64,000 nucleotides of DNA from Gimesia algae (GCF_007746795.1 NZ_CP036343.1:2033769-2097768), one strand, 5' to 3'. Positions 1-11,722 are shown, counted from the first letter of the stretch. Numbers and translations are program-made. The notes: generated from the letters alone by a model not told the origin.

Positions 1-120
1 GGCGAAACATCGCTTTGTTTTAGACACGAGGGACCGCAATGGTTATAATCAAAGGCAATCCATGCCTGGAGCGATTCCAGGCTAATACAAGTGGGAAATA
101 TCGGATAAAGGAATGGTACG

Positions 121-630
121 ATGGATGAGCCCAATCTTGGTGAGCCTGACGCGCACGTGATGATGCGGCATGCAAAAACGGTACTGCGTTTTCTGCTGAT
201 CGTTGCACTGATTGCTACGAGCGTACTCTTACTATACCTCCCTCCGGCGGCCTACCTGGCTGCATTGGCAGTGCCTTTGTTGTTTCTTGGTTTCGTATTC
301 GTGAGTTATCTGGAACGGAAATCAAAAGCTAAAGTGCTTCGCAGCAAAAATCAGTCGAATATTTCAAAAGAAGAAGTTGAAATGGATGTCCAATACGCGG
401 GCATTTATACCGCCATGGCCTTGGCGCTGTTCTTAGCTTTGGCGGTTTTCATCATGGCAGCGACTATGGTCGAAGATTGGTCGATGGTGGGTATGGTCGC
501 AGCAACCTTCTTTCTCCTTTCGATCTTTCTCTTGTTCCCTTACATCCCACTGTTTATTGAAGAGGCAGAGCACGACGAGCGCGACAAGATTCAACACGAA
601 GCTGAGGTTCATCAAGAGCCAAAACAATGA
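121..630 (+). CDS. Small integral membrane protein, unknown function
   Basis: A 169-residue protein with four hydrophobic segments: two near residues 24-62 (RFLLIVALIATSVLLLYL, then AAYLAALAVPLLFLGFVFV) and two near residues 96-147. A short charged loop lies in the middle and the C-terminal tail is acidic. The ATG at 121 has AAGGA about nine bases upstream, which supports this start. It stands alone at the window edge, so operon context cannot be judged. I do not recognise a family. The function is unknown; the inner-membrane location is inferred from hydrophobicity only. Confidence 0.6.
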   Translation: MDEPNLGEPDAHVMMRHAKTVLRFLLIVALIATSVLLLYLPPAAYLAALAVPLLFLGFVFVSYLERKSKAKVLRSKNQSNISKEEVEMDVQYAGIYTAMALALFLALAVFIMAATMVEDWSMVGMVAATFFLLSIFLLFPYIPLFIEEAEHDERDKIQHEAEVHQEPKQ

Positions 631-948
631 AACCGCTATCAAATGGATTGATCAATAGACGAATCGGCTCTTGTTTGCGAACCTTGAGACGATAAGCAAA
701 GCATGATTGCGACGATATCTGTTTTTTCACGCGCAGTGGACTACCCAGGGGCTAGCAGGACATCCCGTTTCAGGTGAGCAGCTTCTTTCATTTCGTCGAA
801 AACCTTATCTTCTGTAGTGCGACCGCCGCCAGTTATTCCAAATCAAAAATTCAGCGGCAGTGCCATTCACTCCTGCCCCCTTCTGATTGCCTTTAGTGGT
901 GGTTCCTTATTGTTCTGATACAAATTGCATTTATTCTGATGATTCATG
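631..948. other. Intergenic, nothing recognised
   Basis: This gap separates two convergent genes. I saw no convincing ORF, repeat or strong terminator hairpin. Confidence 0.4.
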
Positions 949-2268
949 TTATCCCCCTCTCTTCACACCAGTTTGATCTTCGAGCAGAAGGTCTGGTAAA
1001 TCTTGCAGCAACACTCTCTGGTCAGCTCCGGCATCGTCATCCGGATCAATAGCAGCACGAAGCCTTTTGTCGATCTGTTTCACGATGTGACTGCGAACTG
1101 GAACGGAGAGGGCTCGAAAAAACGTAGAACCAATGGTGTAACTCACTGGAGATCGAAAGACCCGTGTTTTCAGATCCAATTGACGTAGTTGGCTTCCCTT
1201 GCCTTGGAACAGTTCTCGTTGAGAGAATTCGTCGGCGAACGAACTTGTACCTTGAATAGGCTGATTGAAATGCAGTTGCGTGGTAAACAGCAATTGATCG
1301 ATCAGGGCATCGGCTTCCTGTTTCCATCGCGCGTCTTCTCCATTCTCTCTCTCCTGATAAACATCAATTTGCCACGCGTAGTTTGTGCGAACCATCAGAT
1401 TATGAGCATCAATTTGATGCTCAAATACCATGAGGGCAACCAGATCGCTATGGGGTGTCAATTGTTTGCTCAGATCGGTGAGTTGCGAAAGATCTATAAC
1501 ATTGACACCTGTGACATTGTCAATGGGCTGCTGTGGTCGCTTCTTGTCTGGTAATTGAAAATTGCCCAGATGATGCGCGTCACCGTGTGTACCCGATACA
1601 AACCAGCCGCCCCAACGTTTTTCGAAGGGGCTGCTGTGGTCCGTTCGATAACTTCCTGCGGACAGGACTGGCTCGCCGCCTGGATCGGTCATCATCGAGC
1701 GGACTTGCAAACCCGGAATGTTTTTGGTGCGTGATGACGAATGGCAGGTCATGCATCGCGAAACCTGACGTTCGAATCTTGGCTTTTCGGAGTTCTGCTC
1801 AAGTGTGTAAAAGACCATCCCCAGTTTCTCGTCTGGGACAATGATTTCCAGCATACCGTCCGGGACATAACCGACATAAGCATCATCACCGAAATACAAA
1901 GCGCGTGCATTCTTCGGTGCGATCAACGGCCGTTGCAGGCTACTCTTGAGAAAGGTGAGCATCTGCGAGGATTGAGGGACATCGAGTTCCTTGAGTACAC
2001 CACGCAGATATCCAAACTGATCTTCGTAGGGAAGAATTCTCTCCCCGCTGTTGATCGCGGCTTGCAATCGACTGATCGCATTGTTCGGAGCTGAGTGAGA
2101 GTAGTTAATCGGTTTACTCTCAAAGTCGAGTGGCGGTGCAGCCTCGCCGATGGTGGAAAGACCTGTCAGAAAAAAGGTGGTCACCAGAGCAACGGAGAGA
2201 ATTGACCATCCGGTGAAATCCACTCTGGTACTGCTGCCCGCAGGGTGTGAATTAAATTGACGGATCAT
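949..2268 (-). CDS. Secreted protein with one c-type heme motif
   Basis: About 439 residues from the ATG at 2268, which is preceded by a GGAGG-like site. A longer frame reaches 2313 but lacks this ribosome site. A hydrophobic export signal follows (WSILSVALVTTFFLTGLS), ending in GEAAPP. A single CMTCH heme-binding motif sits in the middle, followed by the stretch GLQVRSMMTDPGGEP and a Trp/Gly/His-rich segment (GGWFVSGTHGDAHHLG). The start overlaps the stop of the upstream PQQ-propeller gene by four bases (ATGA), indicating translational coupling. A periplasmic redox or electron-transfer role is inferred from the heme motif. The exact family is not known to me. Confidence 0.75.
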   Translation of the reverse strand: MIRQFNSHPAGSSTRVDFTGWSILSVALVTTFFLTGLSTIGEAAPPLDFESKPINYSHSAPNNAISRLQAAINSGERILPYEDQFGYLRGVLKELDVPQSSQMLTFLKSSLQRPLIAPKNARALYFGDDAYVGYVPDGMLEIIVPDEKLGMVFYTLEQNSEKPRFERQVSRCMTCHSSSRTKNIPGLQVRSMMTDPGGEPVLSAGSYRTDHSSPFEKRWGGWFVSGTHGDAHHLGNFQLPDKKRPQQPIDNVTGVNVIDLSQLTDLSKQLTPHSDLVALMVFEHQIDAHNLMVRTNYAWQIDVYQERENGEDARWKQEADALIDQLLFTTQLHFNQPIQGTSSFADEFSQRELFQGKGSQLRQLDLKTRVFRSPVSYTIGSTFFRALSVPVRSHIVKQIDKRLRAAIDPDDDAGADQRVLLQDLPDLLLEDQTGVKRGG

Positions 2269-3926
2269 TTCACGACCTCCTCTGCTGCCAAACTGGTGTT
2301 TTTTCGCAGGCAATACACTTTGCCCCCAGTACGAATTACCAACGAACCGTTCACAGCGGCATAACCGTATTGAACAGGATCAGCAAACGTGCGGCCTCCC
2401 CGAGTTCTGGCTGCCCCTCCGTCTTCCTGCGATTCACCATCGCCAGAGGGCCGGTTTGGGCGACCGCCTCGACCAGGTGATGGAGTTGCTCCAGCAACAG
2501 ATACTTCTGCAGGTTCTGCTTGTCTCGAAACCTGACCTGGAGAACCACCGCGACCATTTCGGCCAGCCTGACTTTCTGATCCAATTGCAGGTGGATCAAC
2601 TGCCACTCCGGATTTGGATGCCCCTGCACCTGATCTACCACCATGCTGATGTCCCCGCAACTCACGTCGTCGAATATCAGACTCACCAGCCTCAGTTGCC
2701 CCTGCGAACAGTTCGTTCCTGGCAATGACTTTGAATTCGCGCCCAGCGGCGATGACAGTCGTCAAGCCGTCTTTTCCGAATAGATAGATGTGATTGCCAA
2801 GCCCCAGAGGAGTCGCCCAGCACAGTTGCCCTGACCTCCTGGTGTAGACGCGTTCGCCACTTTCCGCGTCGAAGCAGTACAAGACACCGACGTTATTGAC
2901 CCAGTACGCTAGCCCTTGATGAACGATTGGTGATCCGAATGAAGGCATGGCCTTTTCAGTTTTCCACAGAATTTTGGTCTGGAAGCCGCCAGTAGTTTTT
3001 TCGATATGCATCGCAAAATTGGATTTCCTGGCTTCAGCGAGATGTTTATCATGCATTCCCGGTGCAGCGCTGATCAGCATGCGGTTGTTGGCAAAGGTGT
3101 GAGGGGTCGTGCTTCGATTACCGCCGACACCTTCCATCGTCCAGAGTTGCTTGCCAGTCTGTGGGTCGTAACCATCAACAGAACCGGCAGAGCTGACGAC
3201 AATCTGAGACTGACCTTCAATCTTCAGGACGGTCGGCGAGGCGTAGCTTTGACGACTGAATCGTTTGGTAAACCATTTGGTCTTACCCGATTCCTTGTCC
3301 ACTGCGAGCAGATAAGACGGACCTTCATGATCGACGAGTACAAAGATGCTGTCGTTGGATTGGGCCACGGAGGCAGCCAGACCGATCCGAACTTCGAATT
3401 CCCCAAACTCATCTACCAGATTGCGAACCCATTTCTCCTTCCCCTCATGCGTCAGTCCGACGAGTATTCCAGTTTCAAAGAATGCATAGACACCGTTGGC
3501 ATCAACCGCCGGTGTCGGTGCTGACCGGCTCTGAAAGTAATTGCTGCGGACGGGTTGAGCTGAGTCCCTCCTGTCGTCCCAGAGCTTCTTTCCATCGGCC
3601 AGCGATATCGCGGTGACATGGCAATTTTCCTTCATTGTGCCGTCAATCGAGGTCACAAATACTTTACTACCCCAGATAACGGGGCTTGACTGCCCCGTTC
3701 CGACCAGTTCGGTCTCCCAGCAGATGTTTGACGTGGGAGACCACTCCAGCGGGAGAGAATCCGGATTCAAAGTTGTTGCACCAGATCCCAGGAATGCGGG
3801 CCAGCAATCGGTAACAATGTTTTTGTCACCAGCCTGTAATCCGGAACTAAAACAAAAACAGAATCCACAGGCGATCAACGTTGCTCGCGCAAAGAAGAGA
3901 GAGAAATAATTTGACGAGTTGTGCAT
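2265..3926 (-). CDS. PQQ-like beta-propeller repeat protein, exported
   Basis: A 553-residue protein with an N-terminal signal (LFFARATLIACGFCFCFSSG). It carries several outer-membrane-PQQ/WD40-like blades with the usual motifs: AISLADGKKLWDDRR, AVDKESGKTKWFTKR, GYDPQTGKQLWTMEG, CFDAESGERVYTRR. The ATG at 3926 has GAGGAG upstream. Between the last two blades, residues about 418-512 form a Gly/Arg/Ser/Pro-rich low-complexity insert, after which the final blade resumes (GYAAVNGSLVIRTGGKVYCL). Members of this family are common extracytoplasmic proteins of planctomycetes. A bound quinone is not implied. It is the first gene of a two-gene coupled unit with the heme-motif protein. Confidence 0.88.
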   Translation of the reverse strand: MHNSSNYFSLFFARATLIACGFCFCFSSGLQAGDKNIVTDCWPAFLGSGATTLNPDSLPLEWSPTSNICWETELVGTGQSSPVIWGSKVFVTSIDGTMKENCHVTAISLADGKKLWDDRRDSAQPVRSNYFQSRSAPTPAVDANGVYAFFETGILVGLTHEGKEKWVRNLVDEFGEFEVRIGLAASVAQSNDSIFVLVDHEGPSYLLAVDKESGKTKWFTKRFSRQSYASPTVLKIEGQSQIVVSSAGSVDGYDPQTGKQLWTMEGVGGNRSTTPHTFANNRMLISAAPGMHDKHLAEARKSNFAMHIEKTTGGFQTKILWKTEKAMPSFGSPIVHQGLAYWVNNVGVLYCFDAESGERVYTRRSGQLCWATPLGLGNHIYLFGKDGLTTVIAAGREFKVIARNELFAGATEAGESDIRRRELRGHQHGGRSGAGASKSGVAVDPPAIGSESQAGRNGRGGSPGQVSRQAEPAEVSVAGATPSPGRGGRPNRPSGDGESQEDGGAARTRGGRTFADPVQYGYAAVNGSLVIRTGGKVYCLRKNTSLAAEEVVK

Positions 3927-3959
3927 ACAATAAACTCCTCATGTATACTTGATGATTAT

Positions 3960-3979
3960 TGCCATGTCATTTCATGGCA
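3960..3979. promoter_or_regulatory. Perfect 7-bp inverted repeat upstream of the PQQ/heme operon
   Basis: TGCCATG and CATGGCA are separated by six bases, in the gap between the 3' end of the DUF1559 gene and the start of the PQQ-propeller gene. No T-run follows on either strand. It could be an operator or a weak terminator; I cannot decide which. Confidence 0.35.
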
Positions 3980-4025
3980 TTGACTAAAACTATGTTAAGA
4001 ATTTTCAGGGTGGATTGATTTCAGT

Positions 4026-5027
4026 TCAGAATTCGCCAAGCACCTCGCCGCCACTGCGTGTGGAAAGTGCCTGCCAGAGTTCGTGATTCACGTTTTCGCT
4101 GATGAATCGCACTGATCCATCGCAGAGTCCAATCTGTACGCCTCCTGTATGCCAGCTGCCCGCTTTAACAAATCCCATGCCGTTTGACACACAGTCGACA
4201 ACCATCTGATTCGGCTGATAATGCGTATTGAATACGCTGTTCATACCGTTTCCCCGAATCCATTGCCGCCCCCGTTTCCCGGCGTAGGCGCTATACCCGA
4301 GGCACTGTGCGTCGGACACCTGACTGGAACCTCCCACCGAGATCATTTTCCTTTTGAGATCGTTTCCGGTCGGTGGAGTAGAGGAAGTCATACCGTCTCC
4401 GATCGGGGCTTCAGCGGAGAGTATCGTATTGCTCAGGCCATCGGTAATGTGAGCCAGTTTTGTTGAAGATGTGTACCAGAACAGGCCGTCGTTGGGATTC
4501 TGAAGTTTATATTGCTGCACACCGCCTGAGGTATTTTCGCCAGTGCCAGCATTCACCATGTAACTCACCGGTGCCCAGAAACCGTCATCTTCATAGACCA
4601 GCGAGTTAACAGGGTCCGATGGGCACAGAAAAAATGGCACGACTGTCTGAGCAGCCGCCTGTTGAACGGGATTAATGTATTGAGAGCCACCCGATCCGAG
4701 AGACAAGGGGGAGTTGAAGTCAATCAGATTCTGCAAATTTGCCTGGTCACAGAAGGGCAGTATTTTGGATTGCGGAGAAAACGCTGATTGAGTCGCAGCA
4801 GAATTAATTCCGGGCAACGTCCTGTAAGTGCTTTCGTAATTGTGCATGGCCAATCCGATTTGTTTCAGGTTGTTCTTGCACTGCGACCGTCTGGCTGCCT
4901 CACGAGCCTGCTGCACAGCGGGGAGCAAAAGCGCGATCAGGATGGCAATAATCGCGATAACAACCAGTAGTTCGATAAGTGTAAATCCGCGTAACCGCGT
5001 TTGCGAAGTTTGTGGTATATTTATCAT
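4026..5027 (-). CDS. DUF1559 domain protein with type IV prepilin-like leader
   Basis: A 333-residue protein opening with a class III prepilin cleavage/methylation signal ([18 protein letters not shown]). The typical DUF1559 start [30 protein letters not shown] follows in pieces, and the C-terminal signature is [15 protein letters not shown]. This is one of the very large planctomycete families of secreted pseudopilin-like proteins. Its molecular role is not established. The leader implies processing by a prepilin peptidase and membrane insertion. The ribosome site is weak (GAAAGA). It is separated from both neighbours and seems monocistronic. Confidence 0.93.
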   Translation of the reverse strand: MINIPQTSQTRLRGFTLIELLVVIAIIAILIALLLPAVQQAREAARRSQCKNNLKQIGLAMHNYESTYRTLPGINSAATQSAFSPQSKILPFCDQANLQNLIDFNSPLSLGSGGSQYINPVQQAAAQTVVPFFLCPSDPVNSLVYEDDGFWAPVSYMVNAGTGENTSGGVQQYKLQNPNDGLFWYTSSTKLAHITDGLSNTILSAEAPIGDGMTSSTPPTGNDLKRKMISVGGSSQVSDAQCLGYSAYAGKRGRQWIRGNGMNSVFNTHYQPNQMVVDCVSNGMGFVKAGSWHTGGVQIGLCDGSVRFISENVNHELWQALSTRSGGEVLGEF

Positions 5028-5348
5028 TGTTTATGTCTTTCACAGATACTTTAATTGAGTCTTGAACAGGGAAGGAAATTCCCTGCGCGCAATAACTCAG
5101 CGCGCAAAGAGATCCTCAATGCTTATGGGCATGTAAGAGCACAGGGACACCGATGAAATCTACCCGTTCGCGCGACCTGTGGTGGCACGCTCACAACAGG
5201 TATTTCAACCAACTTTGTGAGGAGCGAGCCGAACCCCGCGTGAGCGTGCAAGCACAAATCGCGCAAGCCCGCGCTGCATTTAGCGCAGACGGCAACCGCG
5301 AAGGCGGACACGGTGCGGATTCCATCGGAATCGTTTATAAAGCGGCCT
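5028..5348. other. GC-rich intergenic region
   Basis: About 320 bases between two minus-strand genes. Open frames exist on both strands but have no recognisable domains or ribosome sites. No known element was identified. Confidence 0.35.
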
Positions 5349-6026
5349 TCAAGCCAGGCGTGGCGGAGGCTCAGGTGGCTCTGCAGCGATAAATGCTGCG
5401 ATGACGGATCGAGGGCGGTCCCAGTTTCCGGGGTCAACGACTAACTTCGGAACAGGTACAACAGGAATCACAGCCCACGGAAGCGAGTTCCAGAACAGTC
5501 CCTGACCACGGCAGTTCATCATCTCAATGCCGATGACGTAACGCGTCGAATCATCGGCCGTGGATAAAGTCTCTTCAGGTTGATGCTCCGTGCTGTGACC
5601 GGAACTTGTTGAGCAGCAAGTCGGGCGACTGCGGGTCTCGCAACAGGCAACTCCGTTCTGAACTGACGTCGACTTCACACAATGCGAACATTGCTTCTTG
5701 ACCACTGTTTCGGCTTTGACGACTTTCGCCGTGAATTCGCTCTGGGCAGCTTCGACGACGTAGTCAGGGGGTATGATACCGTTGTCTCGTGCCCAGACGA
5801 TTTTCTCGGCATTCGTGAAACAGCAGCACTGTTTCCAACACTGCTCAGCAGAGGCACAGCCGCAAGGACGGTGCTGGCAGGGAAACGGCTGAGACTGATC
5901 CTTCTCTCGCGAAGGAATGCTGCCAAGCGGAAGTGGCATGAAGGAAGCGCAAACGGAAACGAGCGCTGCAAGACCAATCAGTCTGCGCGTCAGGCTTTTT
6001 CCAAAATACGATCGCGGACGAAACAT
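5349..6026 (-). CDS. Cys-rich exported protein, unknown function
   Basis: About 225 residues from the ATG at 6026, which is preceded by GGGAGG four bases away. The longer TTG start at 6041 has no such site. A signal-like hydrophobic region (LIGLAALVSVCASFMPLPLG) is followed by a cysteine cluster (CQHRPCGCASAEQCWKQCCC) and then the conserved-looking NAEKIVWARDNGIIPPDYV. A second Cys group (KKQCSHCVKS, CCETRSRPTCCS) follows, and the C-terminus is Pro-rich. The cluster suggests metal binding or disulfides. Similar small proteins occur in planctomycetes, but I cannot name a function. Confidence 0.7.
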   Translation of the reverse strand: MFRPRSYFGKSLTRRLIGLAALVSVCASFMPLPLGSIPSREKDQSQPFPCQHRPCGCASAEQCWKQCCCFTNAEKIVWARDNGIIPPDYVVEAAQSEFTAKVVKAETVVKKQCSHCVKSTSVQNGVACCETRSRPTCCSTSSGHSTEHQPEETLSTADDSTRYVIGIEMMNCRGQGLFWNSLPWAVIPVVPVPKLVVDPGNWDRPRSVIAAFIAAEPPEPPPRLA

Positions 6027-6558
6027 CGAACCTCCCAGCAATCCGGTAGTGGGATCACTGAGTCATAATGCTGCCTGCTCGCTCCTCACAATTACAATAT
6101 ACCGAGACGCACCAGAGGTTGCAATTCCATCGGGCCTTTTCCGTAATCCTGAGAGATGCATGTCCAGAGGCGGTTGATAAGCTCTCCTTCACCTGAACCA
6201 CATCGCACAGCATCTATTATCAAGGTGAAGAGCGACAACGAGCTGGTTCTCTGATTGCTGTTGGGCTCCCAGACGACTACTTGAGGCCAGAATCACCGTC
6301 ATAAATTGCATCGGTATAAAGACACTCGCGGTATCAGAATGCGGGATAGTCCCATTTCATATTCGCCAAAATTGTCCCATGTCTGATGTGCCTGATCTTT
6401 TCGACTTTTGAACAAATCCGCAAAAGCCGTGAGCAACTTAAGTAATTGAACGTGGAGACTTACGATCATATTTTAATTGAAAACCCACCTTCCCGCCGCC
6501 GCCATAGATCAGGAGCTGTCTGTTCTTGACTGGCTCGGCTCGGATTAAGCAAACACTC
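6027..6558. other. Intergenic region without recognised features
   Basis: About 530 bases upstream of the Cys-rich gene and downstream of the DUF1592-type gene. It presumably holds the promoter of the 5349-6026 gene. I saw no ORF with a family match and no repeat shared with the rest of the window. Confidence 0.3.
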
Positions 6559-9038
6559 CTATTTGGATTCCGTTAACGCGGCTTCGCTTCTGGTGCGATA
6601 GAGAAACGCATCTGAGGTGAGCAGTGATACGAGCAATGCATTCATACTGCCGCCGTTGTCTTTGTAAGCACGATGCGCTGCCTGAAGCACGGGGGCATCA
6701 TTGAGGGTTTCATTGCGTCCGATCCAGAAACGAAAAGCGTGGCGGACGAAGACCTGCTCGGATCGCTCGCTTTCCGCAAGTTTTTCGATCAACTCGATTG
6801 CGTTGGCGACAGGACCATCGAGTGTGGGGTCGCCAGAATCGATGATCTCGCCATTTGTTTCGACCGGCTTGTCGAGCTCCGTCTCTCGATACAGGCCAGC
6901 ATGGTTAAACATCTCAAACGGCAGTCCCAGTGGATCCATTTTCTTGTGACAGGTCCAGCAATAGGTTTGTCTGGTGACCCGCATGCGTTCACGCAGGGTA
7001 TTTTGTGGCTCATCCGGCAGCATGGCATCCACGGTGATGGGCACATCAGGAATGCCGCCACCCAGCAATCTCTCGTGAATCCAGCGGCCGCGACGGATAG
7101 CGTGATTATCCATGGCATCGGAATGAGAAACGAGCCAACTCGGATGGGTCAGGATCCCCAGGCGTTGACCTTCAGGCACACTGGCTAGAATACGTTCCGG
7201 TTCCATCGACCCGTTTCCAAAGCTGCGTCGACTGACACGCGCAAAGATCTCCGATCCAGACAAATCCGCCGGGGTGACACTCTGATTCACTTTCTGTTGT
7301 TTTTTCCTGCCAGGCTTGGGTGGCTTCGTTTCGGGGTTAACCCCCTCTTTGCTGGCAACTTCCTGAGCAGCTTTTCTGGCCGCAGCAATGGATGCGACTT
7401 CTTCTGCTCTGGAACGTCGTTTGCCAAAATAGATCTTATCTGCCTTGGTGGCCACAACTCTTTCCGTGGTCAGTAGTTGCTTCAACACATCCTTGTCTTC
7501 TTTCAGAATCAATTCGATCAGTCGATCCGTACTCGCCGTCGCATCGAACATGGCACGATAATGTGCCTGCCCCCGATTGCTCACACCCGTTTTCGCCAAA
7601 GCCCTGGCATCTTTACAGATGTAACCACCCAGGTCATAGTCAAAGTAATCACGAAAGAAACGCACGATACGAGGCTTCCTGATGCTGTTGTCTGCCAGCA
7701 TACGCGTTATTTCACGTTTGACATCGGCCCTGGTCCGCATCCGCCCTTCGACAATCGCCTGCCGTAATTCTTCGTCCGGCTTGATGTAGCGCAGCGCATG
7801 ATTGACTGCCAGTCCCAGTTCCCAGTCCTGAAGCATGACACGTCCATGCCGATCTGGATTCCCGGTCGCGGCGAGTTCCGGTCTGAAAAGCGCATCGCGA
7901 TCGAGAAAGAGAGACGATAAACCAAGGACTGCGCCGTCTTCCTTACCGAGTTTCGCGATGGACTGCTTCACGATCACCGTGTACTCGTCTAACTCTTTTT
8001 TGTTCGGAGGACGGAAGGTCAGCATTTCGAATAGATAAGCGACCGCAGCCTGCAAACTCTCATCGGTAACGACCTCTTTTTGCATGAGGTCATATACCGG
8101 TGTCATGGGACGCGCGATCTTCGTGCTGTAAACAATACTTGTGGGCAAGCCGCGAAGATCGCCTTTCATCTTGTCCGCGATCGAGCGGGGATTATCTGTG
8201 ATCTGATAAGGTTTGGCGATGCTCAAGGGGCCATACGCCATGTAGCGAATCAGGTCCTCAGCTACCCCCATAATCTGTGTGGCTTCCGCACTATTGACAG
8301 AGTAAAAGTCGGGATAGTTTTCCAATCCATGGGTGCGCGCTGACGACAGAACAGCGGGGACACTCTTGACTGCCGTCGCGTAAGCCACGGTCCCGCCTTG
8401 CCATTTGATGATGCGATCTGTACCAAAGTAGAGCTTGAGTTCACCGCCATGGTTTGTGGGAACGACATCACCATGGGTTCGCAGACCAGGCTTCGCAGGA
8501 TCGTACTCCGGCTCTTTATTGATCAATTCATTCAGGCGCGTGATGTGTTCCTGAGGCGTCAGTCGCCAGATGCGTGCCGGTGATGAGGTTGGTTTGAGTT
8601 TGATATCATCAGGCAGTTGACCAAACAGCAGTTGATGGTCGACATAGTTGCCTTTATTCGGGTCAAGGTGATCATGAAATCCACCCTTATCACTCATTTC
8701 ACGTGTCAGTTCAGCGACAATCCAGTCTGAGAACTGCAGCCGCTCTACCACTTTCGGCTGAGTCATATCCTTAGGCGGCATCTCTTTCAGGGTGACCTGT
8801 GCCCACACACTTCTCCAAGTGGCGGCATTGACTTCATCTACGGGCCCCAGATCCTCAAGCGAGAGGTCCCCTTCCGGTTCTGTCTTACCATGACAGTCGA
8901 TGCAGTGTGTGGCCAAAAATGATTTTGCAAAGGTCTCAAAGTCTTTGGAAACTTTTTGTCCCGGCGTATATGTCTCACCGTTTGCCACGGGGAGCAAACT
9001 GCACAACAGCACGAGAATCAAAACAGTTCTGAACCCGG

Positions 9039-9042
<4 letters not shown>
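6559..9042 (-). CDS. Planctomycete heme-c/DUF1587-DUF1592-DUF1588-DUF1585 protein
   Basis: An 827-residue exported protein. After a signal peptide ([17 protein letters not shown]) comes a planctomycete cytochrome c-type motif [17 protein letters not shown]. Next is the DUF1587-like [17 protein letters not shown], then DUF1592 ([12 protein letters not shown] region) and DUF1588 ([30 protein letters not shown], a second CxxCH). DUF1585 ends the protein ([27 protein letters not shown]). This domain order is diagnostic of a large family in planctomycetes and verrucomicrobia. The reaction is unknown. The gene starts in a four-base overlap with the stop of the upstream DUF1552 gene, so the two are translationally coupled. 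A Lys-rich spacer lies near residues 590-620. Confidence 0.93.
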
Positions 9043-10358
<1,316 letters not shown>

Positions 10359-10519
10359 GATCAATCTTTCAACAAACGAGACAGTGAATTATCTGCGCTC
10401 TGAGTATATTGCGGGAGTTATTCATATTTTCAACAATCACGTTGAGCTTCAACACACTCCGTCGCAGATAATAAGGGAACAGTGGCAGGCAACTTTAGAA
10501 CAGAGGCAGGATTTTTAAG

Positions 10520-10630
10520 CTAGTGGAGTGTCTTTTTTAAAATTTGGGTTGATAGATATCACGAGAGTGCGACAACGGAGCACGTAAACAACACCCCCAA
10601 CCCTCAATTTGTAGCTTGACAAAGCACTAG
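10520..10630 (-). repeat. Repeat C copy 1: MITE-like element with terminal inverted repeats
   Basis: A 111-bp block bounded by imperfect 13-bp inverted ends, CTAGTGGAGTGTC and GACAAAGCACTAG (11 of 13 match when inverted). The same sequence recurs in opposite orientation at about 25461-25570, where blocks such as AATTGAGGGTTG and CGTTGTCGCACTCT are conserved. It has no coding capacity. The CTAG ends and TA core suggest a non-autonomous IS630/Tc1-like or similar MITE. Its last four bases are also the first bases of the adjacent repeat A copy. Confidence 0.7.
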
Positions 10631-10722
10631 AGCGCATCACATTTAAACATAACGTCTCTCAATCTATGATACGCAATCTAAATGACCCTGGAGACGTTAC
10701 AGTAAAACTGGACACGGTTTAG
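10628..10722 (+). repeat. Repeat A copy 1
   Basis: A ~94-bp dispersed repeat. It starts TAGAGCGCATCACATTTAA, has a central inverted pair (cGTCTCTC, GGAGACG) and ends GTAAAACTGGACACGG. It is one of nine copies in the window and abuts MITE-like repeat C at 10627-10630. Confidence 0.85.
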
Positions 10723-11096
10723 TGTCTGGCACTATAGGTAATGTCTGGAGACTCAATTGAGCGTTTGCGGTATCAACTTTATTTTACCTTATTCCAGAGT
10801 CGACGCAACCTACATCCCAGACGATATCTGCCTCCATCCACGAAACATAGCCCCTGTCTGACAGATCTGGTTTCGCGCCTGATCTGTACATTTTTGAACA
10901 ACACCTGAGAAACTGCGAATCACATAACCAACTGACATATTAAGTTTTACGACGACAGCAAATATCTTGACATCTGCCTTCCCGCACCCACTTTCAAGCT
11001 GCTGATCCATCGGGGCAAGCAGCCGGCTTCCTTTCCTGCGCGGAATCTTTTTTAACCTCACCTGCCCTTGTCCTCCTCCTGAAAAACGGCGCTCAC

Positions 11097-11345
11097 TCAC
11101 TGAACAGATTCGACTTGACTCCCACCTGCTCCCAACCAGAATAAGCGCCTAACTGAGTCGCGCGCGTGCCCAGTTTACAGTGCACTAAAACACGAGCCAC
11201 TTGTTCCAGGTCATCACTAATAATAAGCCTGTTTTTTCCAGATTTACACTGCCTGAAACAGCACCAGTTCGCCATGTATGCCTGCGGGTCGCCACACTTC
11301 GCAGAACTTCGTCCCGGAACCGCTTCAGTACCGCCTCATATCGGG
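11097..11345 (+). repeat. Repeat B copy 1 (~250 bp)
   Basis: This region matches 63735-64000 in the same orientation. Conserved blocks are GATTCGACTTGACTCCC, CCAGAATAAGCG, CAGTTTACAGTGCACT, TTGTTTTTTCCAGAT and ATGTATGCCTGCGGGTCGCC. Open frames on the minus strand differ between the copies and lack ribosome sites, so I treat it as non-coding. The element class is unknown. Confidence 0.65.
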
Positions 11346-11608
11346 TCCCCATCAACACCGATCGCCACATTTTATTGTTCATCCCCCTTGACCTCCCCAT
11401 GCCCTTCCCGAAAATAAGCCACCATGCAACGGAACACAGACAGCAGATCGCTCCCCCAACAATGTTAAAAAGACTCAAGGTCATTTCACGCACCCGGGTG
11501 ACAGAGTTGGCTTGCCCAACGGTGATGGTAGTCACAGCTTCCTTACAAGTTTCTCAACGAATTATAAAGATCGGCTCCAATCCCCGCAGATGAAAATCCC
11601 TCACCACG
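11346..11608. other. Gene-free segment between repeats B and A
   Basis: A minus-strand frame of 116 codons (11185-11535) with one hydrophobic stretch runs through here into repeat B. It has no family match and crosses the repeat boundary, so it is not called. Nothing else was seen. Confidence 0.3.
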
Positions 11609-11702
11609 AGAGCGCATCACATTTAACGATCCCGTCTCTCAATCTATTATACTCAGTCCGAATGGCTCTGGAGACGCGATCGTAAAACGGAACACAGTTT
11701 AG
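11609..11702 (+). repeat. Repeat A copy 2
   Basis: It begins AGAGCGCATCACATTTAA and keeps the CGTCTCTC/GGAGACG inverted pair. It ends GTAAAACGGAACACAGTTTA, 20 bases before the 3' end of the 11723-14767 gene. Confidence 0.85.
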
Positions 11703-11722
11703 TCTGCGATCCGATTTTATGA

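Noticed and set aside
5123..5437. Frames on both strands between the DUF1559 and Cys-rich genes
   Set aside because: They are opposing GC-rich frames without domain or start support, partly overlapping the real Cys-rich gene.
11185..11535. 116-codon minus-strand frame with a hydrophobic stretch in the repeat-rich gap
   Set aside because: It crosses the boundary of repeat B. The matching frame in the second copy diverges outside a short shared segment, and no ribosome site was seen.
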